A DNA stretch of 64,000 nt from Salinirubellus salinus. Its GTDB lineage: Archaea; Halobacteriota; Halobacteria; Halobacteriales; Haloarculaceae. The stretch lies in assembly GCF_025231485.1 (NCBI RefSeq), contig NZ_CP104003.1, forward strand, positions 1,488,001 to 1,552,000, written 5' to 3'. Of this stretch, positions 8,755 to 17,743 are shown piece after piece. The notes under the pieces are model-generated. The model was not told where the DNA came from. It worked only from the letters and a program-made list of their open reading frames with translations, and ran no database searches. Every line of letters starts with the position of its first letter. Positions within the stretch are counted from its first letter, which is position 1. Made by a program: the position numbers and the translations under genes.

Positions 8755-8804
8755 CGTCCGAGGATACGGGGTCCGTTGAAGTGTACCGCCCGGCACCGGT
8801 GCGC

Positions 8805-9296
8805 TCAGACGTACCCGGACAGCGCCAGCACCACCACCGAGGCGACGGCACCGAGGAACAGGAGGCCGTAGTTCGCCACGGTGTTGTCGGCCCGTGCCAG
8901 CGACAGCGAGAAGCGGTCGACCGGCACCGGCCAGAACACGTTGACCCCCATCGGTGTCAGGGCGTCGGCCAGCAGGTGCGACCCGATGCCGACGACGCCG
9001 AGGACGAGACCGAAGACGGCGCCCCGCATCGGGCCGCCGAGTGGCTGCCACGAGCCCTGTCCGAGCAGGAACCCCGCGGCGCCGAGGCCGCCGGCGACGA
9101 GGGCGAGGAACAGGAGCGAGTGGGTCGGACCACGGTGCGGGACGAGCGGGAGACGCAGGTCGATGTCCGGGAGCGTGGCGAGCGAGAGCACCACGGCCCC
9201 GCCGAGGAACGCCAGCAGTGGCGCAGCCTCCAGCAGGACGAACCCGACGGGTGCGTAGGCGAGCAACGCCATCCCGTAGTGGCCGGTGGCGTACAC
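8805..9296 (-). CDS. DUF457-family membrane-bound metal-dependent hydrolase
   Basis: The 163-residue integral membrane protein carries the family's conserved histidine blocks, HRGPTHSLLF (about residues 51-60) and HLLADALTPMGVNVFWP (about 104-120), plus an N-terminal HYGMALL. Four hydrophobic segments are visible. The family (YdjM/DUF457) is annotated as a putative membrane metal-dependent hydrolase; the substrate is unknown. I chose the GTG at 9296 because the family block starts there. An upstream in-frame ATG at 9374 would add a basic, poorly conserved segment and nearly reach the divergent gene. Confidence 0.8.
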   Translation of the reverse strand: MYATGHYGMALLAYAPVGFVLLEAAPLLAFLGGAVVLSLATLPDIDLRLPLVPHRGPTHSLLFLALVAGGLGAAGFLLGQGSWQPLGGPMRGAVFGLVLGVVGIGSHLLADALTPMGVNVFWPVPVDRFSLSLARADNTVANYGLLFLGAVASVVVLALSGYV

Positions 9297-9382
9297 ACGC
9301 CCCGATACCGCCCGCCCGGAGAAGAACCTACGGGAGGGTGGGCGAGACCGGCCCTTATACCGGTCCCCGCCCATCTACCCGT

Positions 9383-9556
9383 ATGGGCATCCTCGACACG
9401 CTCGTGGGGACGTTCGGCCCGTTCCTCATCCCCGTCGTCGTCTTCGCCGTCGGCGCGGTGGGCTACGGACTCCTGTTCGCGCTCAACCGGGCCCGTGGGA
9501 CCGACGAGGTGTCGAAGTGGCAGGCCGCCGACGACCGCCCGGACGAGCGCGAGTAG
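9383..9556 (+). CDS. Small membrane protein, function unknown
   Basis: This 57-residue protein has one hydrophobic segment (FLIPVVVFAVGAVGYGLLFA) followed by a charged tail rich in Asp, Glu and Arg. A TTATA string at about 9355-9359 lies 25 nt before the ATG, which supports it as a genuine leaderless gene. I do not recognise a family with certainty. It is divergent from the DUF457 gene. Confidence 0.6.
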   Translation: MGILDTLVGTFGPFLIPVVVFAVGAVGYGLLFALNRARGTDEVSKWQAADDRPDERE

Positions 9557-9637
9557 TTCCTTCCGTCACGGACCGTCACGAGCCGGTGAACTAAGTTGAA
9601 TGTCTGACACGTCGTGGACTGTTCTCGGTGCTACACG

Positions 9638-10084
9638 ATGGCAAGCACACAGCAAGAACAGCGTGAGGCGGCACAGGAGATCAGCGAGGCGTTCGTCGAG
9701 GCGTACAACACGGGAGACACCTCGCTCATCGAACCAGTCGTGACCGACGACTTCGTCTGTCACCACCACGGTGCCGGCGTCGAACTGCACGGGGCCTCGG
9801 AGTACGCGGGGCGCATCAAGGAGATGCGCGGCGCGTTCTCGGAGTTCAAGATGGCCGAGGACATCCTCGTCGTCGAGGGGGACCTCGCGGCGGCGCAGTT
9901 CAGCTGGGGCGGCACACACGACGGGCCGTTCCAGGGTATCGACCCGACGAACGAGTCGGTGCACACGTCGAGCCTCTGCCTGATGCGGATGGACGACGGG
10001 AAACTCGACGAGATGTGGATCTACAGCGACACGCCGGGGATGCTGGAGCAACTCGGCCTCGAACCCCGGTTCGGTGAGGACTGA
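9638..10084 (+). CDS. SnoaL-like / ester-cyclase-type NTF2-fold protein
   Basis: The 148-residue protein has the SnoaL/NTF2-like pattern: EAFVEAYNTGDTSLIEPVVTDDF, then HGASEYAGRIKEMRGAFSEF, a LVVEGDLAAAQF strand and a terminal MWIYSDTPGMLEQLG. This fold includes polyketide cyclases and many orphan isomerase-like proteins, so no reaction can be assigned. An in-frame GTG at 9614 is possible, but the ATG at 9638 begins the conserved part. It stands alone between unrelated genes. Confidence 0.75.
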   Translation: MASTQQEQREAAQEISEAFVEAYNTGDTSLIEPVVTDDFVCHHHGAGVELHGASEYAGRIKEMRGAFSEFKMAEDILVVEGDLAAAQFSWGGTHDGPFQGIDPTNESVHTSSLCLMRMDDGKLDEMWIYSDTPGMLEQLGLEPRFGED

Positions 10085-10126
10085 ACGCAGACGGGGCCGG
10101 GGTGGGGGAAGCGGGGGACGGGACGC

Positions 10127-11539
10127 TCACCCGGCCGTCGCGAGCAGGGCACGGGCCTTCCCCCTGACGCGGGCGGAGACGACGACGAGGACGAGCGTGT
10201 AGACGCCGACGCCGACGAACACGAGTGCGACGGTGCCGTAGTGACTCCGTGGGAGCGACGGCTCCGCGGCGAGGACCCCGGCAGCCATCACCGCCGAGGC
10301 GAGGACCTGTCGGGCGAGTTCGGCCAGCGGGACGTCCGGCCGCCCGATGAGTCGGGAGAGCGCGCCGTAGCCCAGCGCGAGGCCGACGCCGGCCGAGACG
10401 GCGGTGGCGACGGCAGCCCCGACCCAGCCGTAGGCGTAGACGAGCGTCACGTTCAGGACGAGGTTGAGGCCGACGAACGCGGCGTTGATGCGGAACGCCA
10501 CGTCCGGGCGGTCGACGGCGTTGACGACGTTGACGAGCTGGTCGCCGTAGGCCGAGAGCATCCGCGCGCCGACCAGTATCAGGAGGATGCCCGCCCCCTG
10601 CGTGAACTCGGGGTTGTAGATGCGCAGGACGCGCTCGCCGAGCACCCACGCGCCGAACAGGCCGGGGATGATGAACACGCCCGTGAACACCAAGCCCTCG
10701 TTCAGGTAGTGGTGGATGCGCTCGTAGTTGCCGTCGACGCTGAGCTCACTCACCTCCGGGAACAGCGTGTCCTGTACGGAGTTGGCGACGAGGACGAACA
10801 GCGACGCGAGGTTCCACGCCACCTCGTAGACGCCGATGAGGGTGGCGCCGACGGCGAAGAACGCGAGGACGATGGTGTCGGTCCAGCCGAAGGCGCGGGA
10901 CTTCAGCCGGCTGAGCCAGCCGTAGCGGGCGTACCGGACGAGACTCCGGGCGGTCTCCCACGAGGGCCGCGAGGGCCGGCCACGGACGAGGAACACGCCG
11001 ACTGCGGCGGCGACGAGGACGGAGACGACGTGGCTCGCCACGAGCGCGGCCACCCCGTAGCTCAGCAGGACGGCCCCGACGTGGAGCACCGACCGGACGA
11101 CCCGCTCGACGGTCTTCAGTGCGCCCGCCTGCGCGACCTTCTTCTCGCCGTTGAGGACCGAGATGGCGGTGAGCAGGCCGACGTTCGAGACGACGAGCAG
11201 CGCCACGAGTTCGCCCACGGGCGCACCGACGAGTCGCTCGACGAGCGGCGACCCGACCAGCAGGCCCACCCCGAGGACGCCCGCGACGGCGAGTTCGAGC
11301 AGGAGTCCGGTCGCCAGTAGTCGCCCGGCGTCGCCTCCCTCGCTCAGGCGCTTGGTGACGGCGTCGCCGATGGCCGTCGGCGGGATGGAGAGCCAGAACA
11401 TCAGGGCCACCGCCACGGCGTAGGTCCCGAGCACGTCCGCCCCGCCGAGGCGAGCGATGGCGAACGTGGCCGCGAATCCGGCGACGCTCACGCCCACCTG
11501 CGAGACGAAGTGCAGGAGCGTGGTTCGGCCGAGTCGCAT
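10127..11539 (-). CDS. Polysaccharide/oligosaccharide flippase (Wzx/AglR-type MATE-like)
   Basis: The 470-residue protein has about 12-14 hydrophobic segments and the N-terminal signature of polysaccharide biosynthesis flippases (TLLHFVSQVGVSVAGFAATF...RLGGADVLGTYAVA). It is expected to move a lipid-linked glycan across the membrane. The neighbouring sulfatase-fold hydrolases and the AglJ-like glycosyltransferase at 16655 support a glycan or S-layer glycosylation context. The stop of the upstream sulfatase-like gene lies only 3 nt before this start, so the two are probably co-transcribed. The glycan itself cannot be deduced. Confidence 0.85.
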   Translation of the reverse strand: MRLGRTTLLHFVSQVGVSVAGFAATFAIARLGGADVLGTYAVAVALMFWLSIPPTAIGDAVTKRLSEGGDAGRLLATGLLLELAVAGVLGVGLLVGSPLVERLVGAPVGELVALLVVSNVGLLTAISVLNGEKKVAQAGALKTVERVVRSVLHVGAVLLSYGVAALVASHVVSVLVAAAVGVFLVRGRPSRPSWETARSLVRYARYGWLSRLKSRAFGWTDTIVLAFFAVGATLIGVYEVAWNLASLFVLVANSVQDTLFPEVSELSVDGNYERIHHYLNEGLVFTGVFIIPGLFGAWVLGERVLRIYNPEFTQGAGILLILVGARMLSAYGDQLVNVVNAVDRPDVAFRINAAFVGLNLVLNVTLVYAYGWVGAAVATAVSAGVGLALGYGALSRLIGRPDVPLAELARQVLASAVMAAGVLAAEPSLPRSHYGTVALVFVGVGVYTLVLVVVSARVRGKARALLATAG

Positions 11540-11542
11540 CGG

Positions 11543-12973
11543 CTACTCCACGTACCCGAGGTCCGAGAGTTGCTTCCGCATCGCGTCGTCGAACGCCGCG
11601 TCGCGGGCCTCACCGACCGGCTGGCCGTCGGTCGCCAGCCACTCGGCCAGCGCCTCGCGCAGTTCGTCGGCCACCTCTGGGTGGTCGGCGCTCGCGTCAC
11701 GTGACTCGTCGGGCAGCGCGAACAGCTCCTCGCCGTCCTCGCTCGTCTGGAACTTGAACTCGTGGGTGCGAGCGCAGGTCATCGTGGGGGCGTGGTACCG
11801 GGAGGTGTCGAACGAGGGGTCGTGCTCCGTGAAGTCCCCGAAGTCGGCGGGAGCGCGCTGGGCGACAGCGAACTCGCGCGGACCGTCGCGCAGGTCCACA
11901 CCCTGCATCCCATCCGTGTCGCCACCCGCGACGGCGACGAGCGTGGTCATCAGGTCGGTGTGCTGGACCGGGTCGTCGTCCGCGAGCGCGAGGGCGTCGG
12001 TGAGGCGCTGGCTGGCCCCGTCCCCCTCGCCGTCCGAGTGGACGACGAACGGGACGTTGATCAGCCCGTCGTGGAGCAGGAGTTTGTGCGCGAGCACCCC
12101 CTGCTCGCCGAACAGGTCGCCGTGGTCGGCCGTGACGACGAACACCGTCTCGCGGTCGGTGTCCAGTGACTGGACGTACTCGAACAGCCGCCCGATACAC
12201 TCGTCGGTGTAGGCGACCTCGGCGTCGTAGGTCGCCAGCAGCGCGTCGCGCTCCCAGTCCGTGAGCGGGTCGCCGCTCGCCACCCGCTCGTACATCGTCC
12301 GGTGTACGTCCATCGCGATGTCGACGGCCTCGGCCGGGCCGGCGTCTATCTCGTCCGTGTAGCGGTCCTGCCACGGGAGCGGCGGCACGTAGGGCCGGTG
12401 TGGCTCGTTGTAGTGGAGGTAGTGGAAGAACGGGGCGTCCCCGCCAGCGAGGTCCGAGAGCCACCGCTTGGCGATGTCGTTCATCAGGAACGGGGTCGCG
12501 TGCTTGGCCGTGTCGGGCGTGAAGCCGGCGGAGTGACGCCGGAGGTTGAGGAGGTACTTCGCCAGCGTCGCTGGCCCGGCCACGTCGAACAGCGTGGCGG
12601 CAGCCAGCCAGGCGAAGCGGTCGAACCCACGGAAGAGGTCCGTCGCCTCGCTGACGTGCGAGTTCCGGGAGAGGCAGGCGGTCCGGTAGCCAGCGTCGCG
12701 CAGGCGCTCGGCGACCGTCGGGAGTTCCGGCGGGAGCGTCGAGCCGTCGATGCCGACCGTGTTGTGCGTGGGGTAGGTGCCGGTGAGGATGCTCGCGGAG
12801 GAGGAGAGCGTCCAGATGCCGGCGGCAATACCGTCGGAGAACGCCCGACCGCCGGGGCGGTCGGCGAGTGCCTGGAGGCGTGGCGTGGTGTCCCGGTCGT
12901 GGCCACCCATCGTGGTCCGGTCCTGCCGGACGCTGTCGAGGGTGACCCAGACGACGTTCGGGCGCTCGCTCAT
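11543..12973 (-). CDS. Sulfatase-fold hydrolase/phosphotransferase
   Basis: The 476-residue protein belongs to the alkaline phosphatase superfamily. It has an N-terminal metal-binding NVVWVTLDSVRQD, a nucleophile region WTLSSSASILTG (about residues 52-63), and a metal-binding ADHGDLFGEQG (about 284). The formylglycine motif C/S-x-P-x-R of true sulfatases is not present at the nucleophile: there is neither Pro nor Arg, so a Ser or Thr may be used as in phosphodiesterases and LtaS-type phosphotransferases. No signal peptide is visible. It is paired with the flippase on the same strand and ends in QLSDLGYVE, a tail shared with its neighbours. Confidence 0.8.
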   Translation of the reverse strand: MSERPNVVWVTLDSVRQDRTTMGGHDRDTTPRLQALADRPGGRAFSDGIAAGIWTLSSSASILTGTYPTHNTVGIDGSTLPPELPTVAERLRDAGYRTACLSRNSHVSEATDLFRGFDRFAWLAAATLFDVAGPATLAKYLLNLRRHSAGFTPDTAKHATPFLMNDIAKRWLSDLAGGDAPFFHYLHYNEPHRPYVPPLPWQDRYTDEIDAGPAEAVDIAMDVHRTMYERVASGDPLTDWERDALLATYDAEVAYTDECIGRLFEYVQSLDTDRETVFVVTADHGDLFGEQGVLAHKLLLHDGLINVPFVVHSDGEGDGASQRLTDALALADDDPVQHTDLMTTLVAVAGGDTDGMQGVDLRDGPREFAVAQRAPADFGDFTEHDPSFDTSRYHAPTMTCARTHEFKFQTSEDGEELFALPDESRDASADHPEVADELREALAEWLATDGQPVGEARDAAFDDAMRKQLSDLGYVE

Positions 12974-13060
12974 GCTGCTGGCTGGGTCCGGGGGCTTCAA
13001 GTCCTTTCCCTCTCGAGCCGAGGCCGTCAGATTCACGTCCCGTGCGGCGGGAGGGCGGGT

Positions 13061-14035
13061 ATGACAGTGGTGGTCCTCGGTCTCGACGCCCTCGACCCCG
13101 ACCTGGTCGACCCCGAGACACACCCGAACCTCTCGCTCGCCGCCCACCGCGCCATCGACACCATCGACAGCGTGGCGGGCGAACCGAGCACGCACGAACT
13201 CTGGCCGACCATCGTCACCGGCCTTGAACCTCGCGAGCACGGGCTCGTCCTCGACGACGGCGTGGCGTGGGGTAACCCGGTCCTCGACCGGGCGAGCGAC
13301 GTGGCCGACTACCTCCTCCCTGACGCTCTCCAGACGCGCATCGGCGCGTGGCTGCTGACCAACACCGACTCCGACGCCTTCCGCACGCGGGCGACCTACT
13401 ACGAGGAGCAAGGCCTCTCGACGCTGTTCGACGGGCGGGAGGCGCTCCCCATCGGGGTGCCGAACTACGTCGTCGACCCGGATTCGGAGGACCGGGAACA
13501 CCAGCTCCGGCGGAGTCTGGGCGACCTGTTCGAGCGCGACCCGGAGGCCGTCGGCGGGCACACCTCGGCGGACCCGGACACCTTCTACGAGCAGTGTCTG
13601 GAGATGCTGATGATACGGGTCGCCCGCACCCGTCGTGGTCTGCGTGGCGGGCGCTACGAACTCGTCTTCGGCTACACGAGCGGCCTCGACCTGGTGGGCC
13701 ACGTCGCCTACGACGCCCCGGACCTGCAGGAACGAGCGTACGCGGAGGCCGACGAGTTCGTCGGCGAACTCCGTGGTGACCTCGACGAGGGGGACGAACT
13801 CCTGCTCGTGAGCGACCACGGCCTGCAGGACGGCGTCCACACCCACGAGGCGATGGTCGCCGGTACCGACCCAGAGATGGTCGAGGCCATCGGGAGTGTC
13901 ACGGACGTGCGAGCGGCCGTCGAGACGGAACTAGACGAGAACGACCACTCGCCCGAGCCACGGGTGGCGCGTGAGCGCGACGGCGTAGGCGGCGAGCAGG
14001 TCCGCGAGCAACTGGAAGACCTGGGGTACATGTGA
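13061..14035 (+). CDS. Type I phosphodiesterase / alkaline phosphatase superfamily protein
   Basis: The 324-residue protein has the nucleotide pyrophosphatase/phosphodiesterase pattern: VVVLGLDALDP at the start (metal ligand Asp), a Thr nucleophile region PSTHELWPTIVTGLEPREHG (about residues 42-61), FGYTSGLDLVGHVAYD and SDHGLQDGVHTHE (about 250-262). It probably cleaves a phosphoester or phosphodiester, but the substrate is unknown. Its TGA overlaps the ATG of the next gene by one base, so the two are translationally coupled. It ends in QLEDLGYM. Confidence 0.8.
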   Translation: MTVVVLGLDALDPDLVDPETHPNLSLAAHRAIDTIDSVAGEPSTHELWPTIVTGLEPREHGLVLDDGVAWGNPVLDRASDVADYLLPDALQTRIGAWLLTNTDSDAFRTRATYYEEQGLSTLFDGREALPIGVPNYVVDPDSEDREHQLRRSLGDLFERDPEAVGGHTSADPDTFYEQCLEMLMIRVARTRRGLRGGRYELVFGYTSGLDLVGHVAYDAPDLQERAYAEADEFVGELRGDLDEGDELLLVSDHGLQDGVHTHEAMVAGTDPEMVEAIGSVTDVRAAVETELDENDHSPEPRVARERDGVGGEQVREQLEDLGYM

Positions 14036-15546
14036 TGCACGAGGGATCGAGCGAACGACGAGAGAGAGATTCTTCGGCGGCGAGCGACGACCCCAACGTC
14101 CTCCTCGTCGTCCTCGACAGCGTCCGCGCGAGGAACTGCTCGGCCTACGGCCACCACGAGGGGACAACGCCGTTCCTCGAGTCGTTCGCCCGCGAGCGGG
14201 CCACCCTGTACGAGCAGGCCCGTGCCCCCGGTGCCCGCAGCGTCACCAGCCACGCCAGCCTCTTCTCCGGGTTCCACGTCGAGGAGCACGGCGTCGTCTC
14301 CGCCGCCCACAAACTCGACCCCTCGGTGAGCGTCTTCTCGACGCTCCGCGAGGAGGGCTACGCGACTGGCGTGTTCAGCGAGAACGACTGGATAACCGCG
14401 GTCGACGTGGGACTGAAGGACGGCTTCGACACTGTCGTCGGCGCGCGGAACGTCCCGTTCCCGGACGCCGTGAATCCACACGAGTTCGTCTCGAACCAGG
14501 GGCGGGGCCAGTACGTCACCTTCCTGAAGGAGGCGCTCGCGGACGACCACCCCGTCCAGTCGCTGGCGAACGGCGCCGCCACCAAACTCCAGTCGGACTA
14601 CAAGCGCTTCCTCCCGTCGAGCGTGCGAGCCTCCACCCCGGCGGGCGTCTACGTCGACTCGTTCCTCGGCTGGTCCGAACGCCAGTCCGGGCCGTGGGGC
14701 GCCTGCGTGAACCTGATGGACGCCCACATCCCGTACGAACCGGCCCCGGAGCACGACCACTGGGGGGGCAAGCGCGCCCGCGAGTTGCAGTCCTCGTTCG
14801 AGGACCAGAAGTGGGCGTTCAACGGTGGCCAGCGCCCGTGGTGGCAGAAGAAGGCCGTCGAGTCGCTGTACGACGGGGCCATCCGGCACTGCGACGCGGA
14901 GCTGGAGCGCCTCGTGAGCGAACTCGACCGCCGCGGTGACCTCGACGACACCCTGCTGGTCGTCACGAGCGACCACGGCGAGGGGTTCGGCGAACCGAGT
15001 CGCGTCCGGCCCGGCGTCCGTGTCGCCGAACACGGCGTCGCGCCACACGAGGCCGTCCTCCACGTCCCCCTCGTCGTCCGCCTGCCGGGGCAGGACGGAG
15101 CCACACGGGTCGAGCGACCCGCCTCGCTCACCGAGTTCCCACGCGTCGTGCAGGCCGTCCGCGACAGCGAACACCCGACCGAGGGGTTCCGCCCCGACGG
15201 CCCCGTCCTCTCGACGGCCGTCGGGCTCGACGAACCCCTGCAGGAGCGGGCCAGCGCCTACGTCGGTGACCTCTCGCCGTGGACCGCGGACTCACGCGCC
15301 GTGTTCGACTGGGACGAGGGCCAGGGCGTCGTCGAGAAGTCGCTCGTCAACCGCGACCGGGCCGTGACGGTGACCTGTCGAGACGCGCAGACGCAGTACG
15401 TCGACGGTGGGGGCGACCGGCCGCGCGAGCGGGTGGCCGAGGCGTTCGCCGCTGTCGAGCAGCTCGACGTGCGACGCTCGGGCGGTGGGGTGGAGGACAT
15501 CGACGACGCGACGTACGACCGGCTGGAGGACCTCGGGTACGTCTGA
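14035..15546 (+). CDS. Sulfatase-fold hydrolase
   Basis: The 503-residue protein has the sulfatase fold: NVLLVVLDSVRARNCSAYGH, a nucleophile-region block SVTSHASLFSG (about residues 69-79), DAHIPYEP, and SDHGEGFGE (about 313-321). As in the gene at 11543, there is no C-x-P-x-R formylglycine motif. It probably acts on a phospho- or sulfo-glycan or a glycerophosphate polymer; this is inference from fold and context. The ATG at 14035 shares one base with the upstream TGA, which is why I prefer it to the GTG just before it. It ends in RLEDLGYV, and a repeat element starts right after the stop. Confidence 0.8.
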   Translation: MHEGSSERRERDSSAASDDPNVLLVVLDSVRARNCSAYGHHEGTTPFLESFARERATLYEQARAPGARSVTSHASLFSGFHVEEHGVVSAAHKLDPSVSVFSTLREEGYATGVFSENDWITAVDVGLKDGFDTVVGARNVPFPDAVNPHEFVSNQGRGQYVTFLKEALADDHPVQSLANGAATKLQSDYKRFLPSSVRASTPAGVYVDSFLGWSERQSGPWGACVNLMDAHIPYEPAPEHDHWGGKRARELQSSFEDQKWAFNGGQRPWWQKKAVESLYDGAIRHCDAELERLVSELDRRGDLDDTLLVVTSDHGEGFGEPSRVRPGVRVAEHGVAPHEAVLHVPLVVRLPGQDGATRVERPASLTEFPRVVQAVRDSEHPTEGFRPDGPVLSTAVGLDEPLQERASAYVGDLSPWTADSRAVFDWDEGQGVVEKSLVNRDRAVTVTCRDAQTQYVDGGGDRPRERVAEAFAAVEQLDVRRSGGGVEDIDDATYDRLEDLGYV

Positions 15547-15639
15547 CCACTTTTCACTCGTCGGGTGCCCGCTGCGCGGGCACCGCTCCTCACAAAAACG
15601 TGGTGAAAAAGTGCGGCGCTCACTCCGTTCGCGCCGGGT
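15547..15639 (+). repeat. Dispersed stop-adjacent two-hairpin element, copy C
   Basis: The element begins at the base after the sulfatase stop with ACCACTTTTCACTC. Hairpin 1 is perfect, GTGCCCGC / GCGGGCAC with loop TGC (15565-15583). The linker reads CACAAAAACGTGGTGAAAAA. Hairpin 2 is CGGCGC...GCGCCG, whose arms differ from those of copy D yet still pair. Confidence 0.8.
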
Positions 15640-15717
15640 GAAACGTCTCTTTCCGCTCGGCGTACACCGACCCTACAGCCACCGCCACCGTACCACTCAG
15701 CGCCGCCCAAACCCCGC

Positions 15718-16557
15718 TCAGTCCCGCTCGGCCGTACTCTCGTAGTCCCACACCAGATCGAAGAATCGAGCGAGCCCTGCCACGAACGAGCCGTTCTCGG
15801 TCAGTGCGGCCTGCCGCATGTGGTTCGGGACGTCGGGCTCCTCGACGAGGAAGATGGCCTCACCGGAGTCGTACTCCATCGACGGGTCCACGAGGGTGCC
15901 GCGCCACGGGAGGACGTGCCGCGAGAAGCGGAACTCGACGCTCGGGAACTCCCGTTCGAGGCGCGCGACCCGGTCGTCCTGGACGGGCCGCTCGTCGTCC
16001 GCGAGGATGTCCGGGTGGTGGAACAGCACGCGGACGGCCACGTCCCGGTCCACCGCGTCAGCGAGCGCGGGGGCGACGCTGTCGAGGTACTCCCACGACT
16101 TCGTGAGGACGCGCATCTCGCGCTCGGCCTCGTGGTAGAGTCGCCGCGTCTCGGACTCGCTCGGCTCTCCCACGTCGACGACGTGGAACAGTTCCTCGGC
16201 GGGGCGGACCGACTCGCCGGCCTGCTCGTATCGGGGCTCGAACTCCGCGAGGAAGGCGTCACTCGCGGACTCCAGTTCGCGCTCGAACGAGGCCAGCGAC
16301 TGCCGCTCGTTCTCCCGTGCTCGCTCGAGGATCTCCTCGGGCGAGCGCGGCACGTACTCCTTGGGCCGGCCGGGCACGACCTTCACGAACCCGCGGTCGG
16401 CCAGCGAGTCGAGCACGCCGTAGATACGGGCCTTCGGGATGCCGGTCGCCTCGGCGAGGTTCGGCGCGGTGGTCCGGCCCAGCCCCACCAGTTCGGCGAG
16501 CGCGGTCCGCTCGTACTCACCCAGCCCGAGCAGGTCGAACACCCCGGCGTCGTCCAT
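15718..16557 (-). CDS. TrmB-family transcriptional regulator
   Basis: The 279-residue protein has an N-terminal winged helix (LGLGEYERTALAELVGLGRTTAPNLAEATGIPKARIYGVLDSL, in short blocks over residues 10-52) with the wing GFVKVVPGRPKEY. A helical linker follows, then a C-terminal PLD-like effector region (ESETRRLYHEAEREMRVLTKSW). TrmB proteins in archaea control sugar and central metabolism genes, often responding to sugars. It is divergent from the aglJ-like gene across 97 nt, so that gene and its own are the most likely targets. The ligand is unknown. Confidence 0.85.
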   Translation of the reverse strand: MDDAGVFDLLGLGEYERTALAELVGLGRTTAPNLAEATGIPKARIYGVLDSLADRGFVKVVPGRPKEYVPRSPEEILERARENERQSLASFERELESASDAFLAEFEPRYEQAGESVRPAEELFHVVDVGEPSESETRRLYHEAEREMRVLTKSWEYLDSVAPALADAVDRDVAVRVLFHHPDILADDERPVQDDRVARLEREFPSVEFRFSRHVLPWRGTLVDPSMEYDSGEAIFLVEEPDVPNHMRQAALTENGSFVAGLARFFDLVWDYESTAERD

Positions 16558-16654
16558 ACCGACGACTCAGGCGGGGCTCACGTAAACCACGCGGTGCCCC
16601 GCGCTCGCCCGTGAAGCCAGCAGTTTTTTGCGCTCTGAGGGGCGACACCCGGTA

Positions 16655-17743
16655 ATGGAGCGACGCGAGGACGTCTGTGTACTCCTGCCGACGCTGAACG
16701 AGGCCGAGACCATCGGGTCCGTGGTCGAGGGGTTCCGCGAGGCGGGGTACACGACCGTCCTCGTCGTCGACGGCGGATCCTCCGACGGGACCCGACGCAT
16801 CGCGGAGGACGCGGGTGCCCGTGTCGTCGTCCAGTCGGGCAACGGGAAGGGCCAGGCGGTCCGTGAGGGGGTCCGGAGCGTGGAGGAACCCGTCGTCCTG
16901 ATGGCCGACGGCGACGGGACGTACGACCCGGCTGACGCCGACGCGATGCTCGAACCCATCTTCGCCGGGCGCGCCGAGCACGTCATCGGCGACCGGTTCT
17001 ACCGGATGGCCGACGACGCGATGCCCCGCCTCAATCGGGCCGGCAACCGCCTCGTCAACCGCGCGTTCGCGTTCGTCCACGGCCGTGACCTCGCCGACAT
17101 CCTCTCGGGCTACCGCGCGTTCACCCGCGAGTCGTTCGAGCGACTCCGGGTCACCTCGGACGGGTTCGGCATCGAGACGGAACTCGCCGTCGAGTGCGTG
17201 AAACACGGCGTCCCGACGGAGGTGGTCGGCGTCTCCTACGGCGCCCGTCCGGACGACTCGGAGACGAACCTCCACCCCATCAAGGACGGCGCGCGCATCT
17301 ACCTCACTCTGTTCCGACTGGCGAAGACGAACAACCCCCTGTTCTACTTCGGGAGCGTGGGCGTCCTCGCGCTCCTCGCGGGGCTGGCGGTGGGCGGCTA
17401 CGTCGGCTACGAGTGGTTCCTCCGGGAGCCCCCCGTCTCCCACGAGGCGCTCGCCGTCGTCTCGGCGGCGGGCATCATCCTCGGCGTCCAGTTGCTGATG
17501 TTCGGCGTGCTCTCGGACGTCATCGTGGCGGTGAATCGCGAGCAGACCCGACGTATCGAGGAGCTCGCCGCGCAACTCGGCCGCGGTGGGGGACGAGCCT
17601 CGACCTACCGGACGGGGTGGAACGGGACCGAGACGGACGCCGAGCGCTCGGCGCAGGAAACGGGCGAGAGTGCGGCGGAGGCAACGGGCGAAGGAACGAC
17701 GGAGGCAGCGGCCGAGTCGGAGTCGCCGACGCCGGACCGTTAG
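16655..17743 (+). CDS. AglJ-like dolichyl-phosphate hexose glycosyltransferase
   Basis: The 362-residue protein is a family 2 glycosyltransferase: PTLNEAETIGSVVEGF at the N-terminus, VVDGGSSDGT (about residue 38), the DxD-type metal/nucleotide-sugar site ADGDGTYDP (about 84-92), and ILSGYRAFTRESF. Two membrane segments follow (about 229-250 and 264-286), then a Glu/Ala/Thr-rich acidic tail. AglJ adds the first sugar to dolichol phosphate in haloarchaeal N-glycosylation, and similarity to it is strong. A T-rich box at 16623-16629 lies about 28 nt before the ATG. Its TAG overlaps the stop of the convergent gene. The glycan cannot be identified from this window. Confidence 0.8.
   Translation: MERREDVCVLLPTLNEAETIGSVVEGFREAGYTTVLVVDGGSSDGTRRIAEDAGARVVVQSGNGKGQAVREGVRSVEEPVVLMADGDGTYDPADADAMLEPIFAGRAEHVIGDRFYRMADDAMPRLNRAGNRLVNRAFAFVHGRDLADILSGYRAFTRESFERLRVTSDGFGIETELAVECVKHGVPTEVVGVSYGARPDDSETNLHPIKDGARIYLTLFRLAKTNNPLFYFGSVGVLALLAGLAVGGYVGYEWFLREPPVSHEALAVVSAAGIILGVQLLMFGVLSDVIVAVNREQTRRIEELAAQLGRGGGRASTYRTGWNGTETDAERSAQETGESAAEATGEGTTEAAAESESPTPDR

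Noticed and set aside
11543-15546. Annotation of the two sulfatase-fold proteins as true formylglycine sulfatases.
   Set aside because: The C/S-x-P-x-R modification motif is missing in both, so only the fold is supported.
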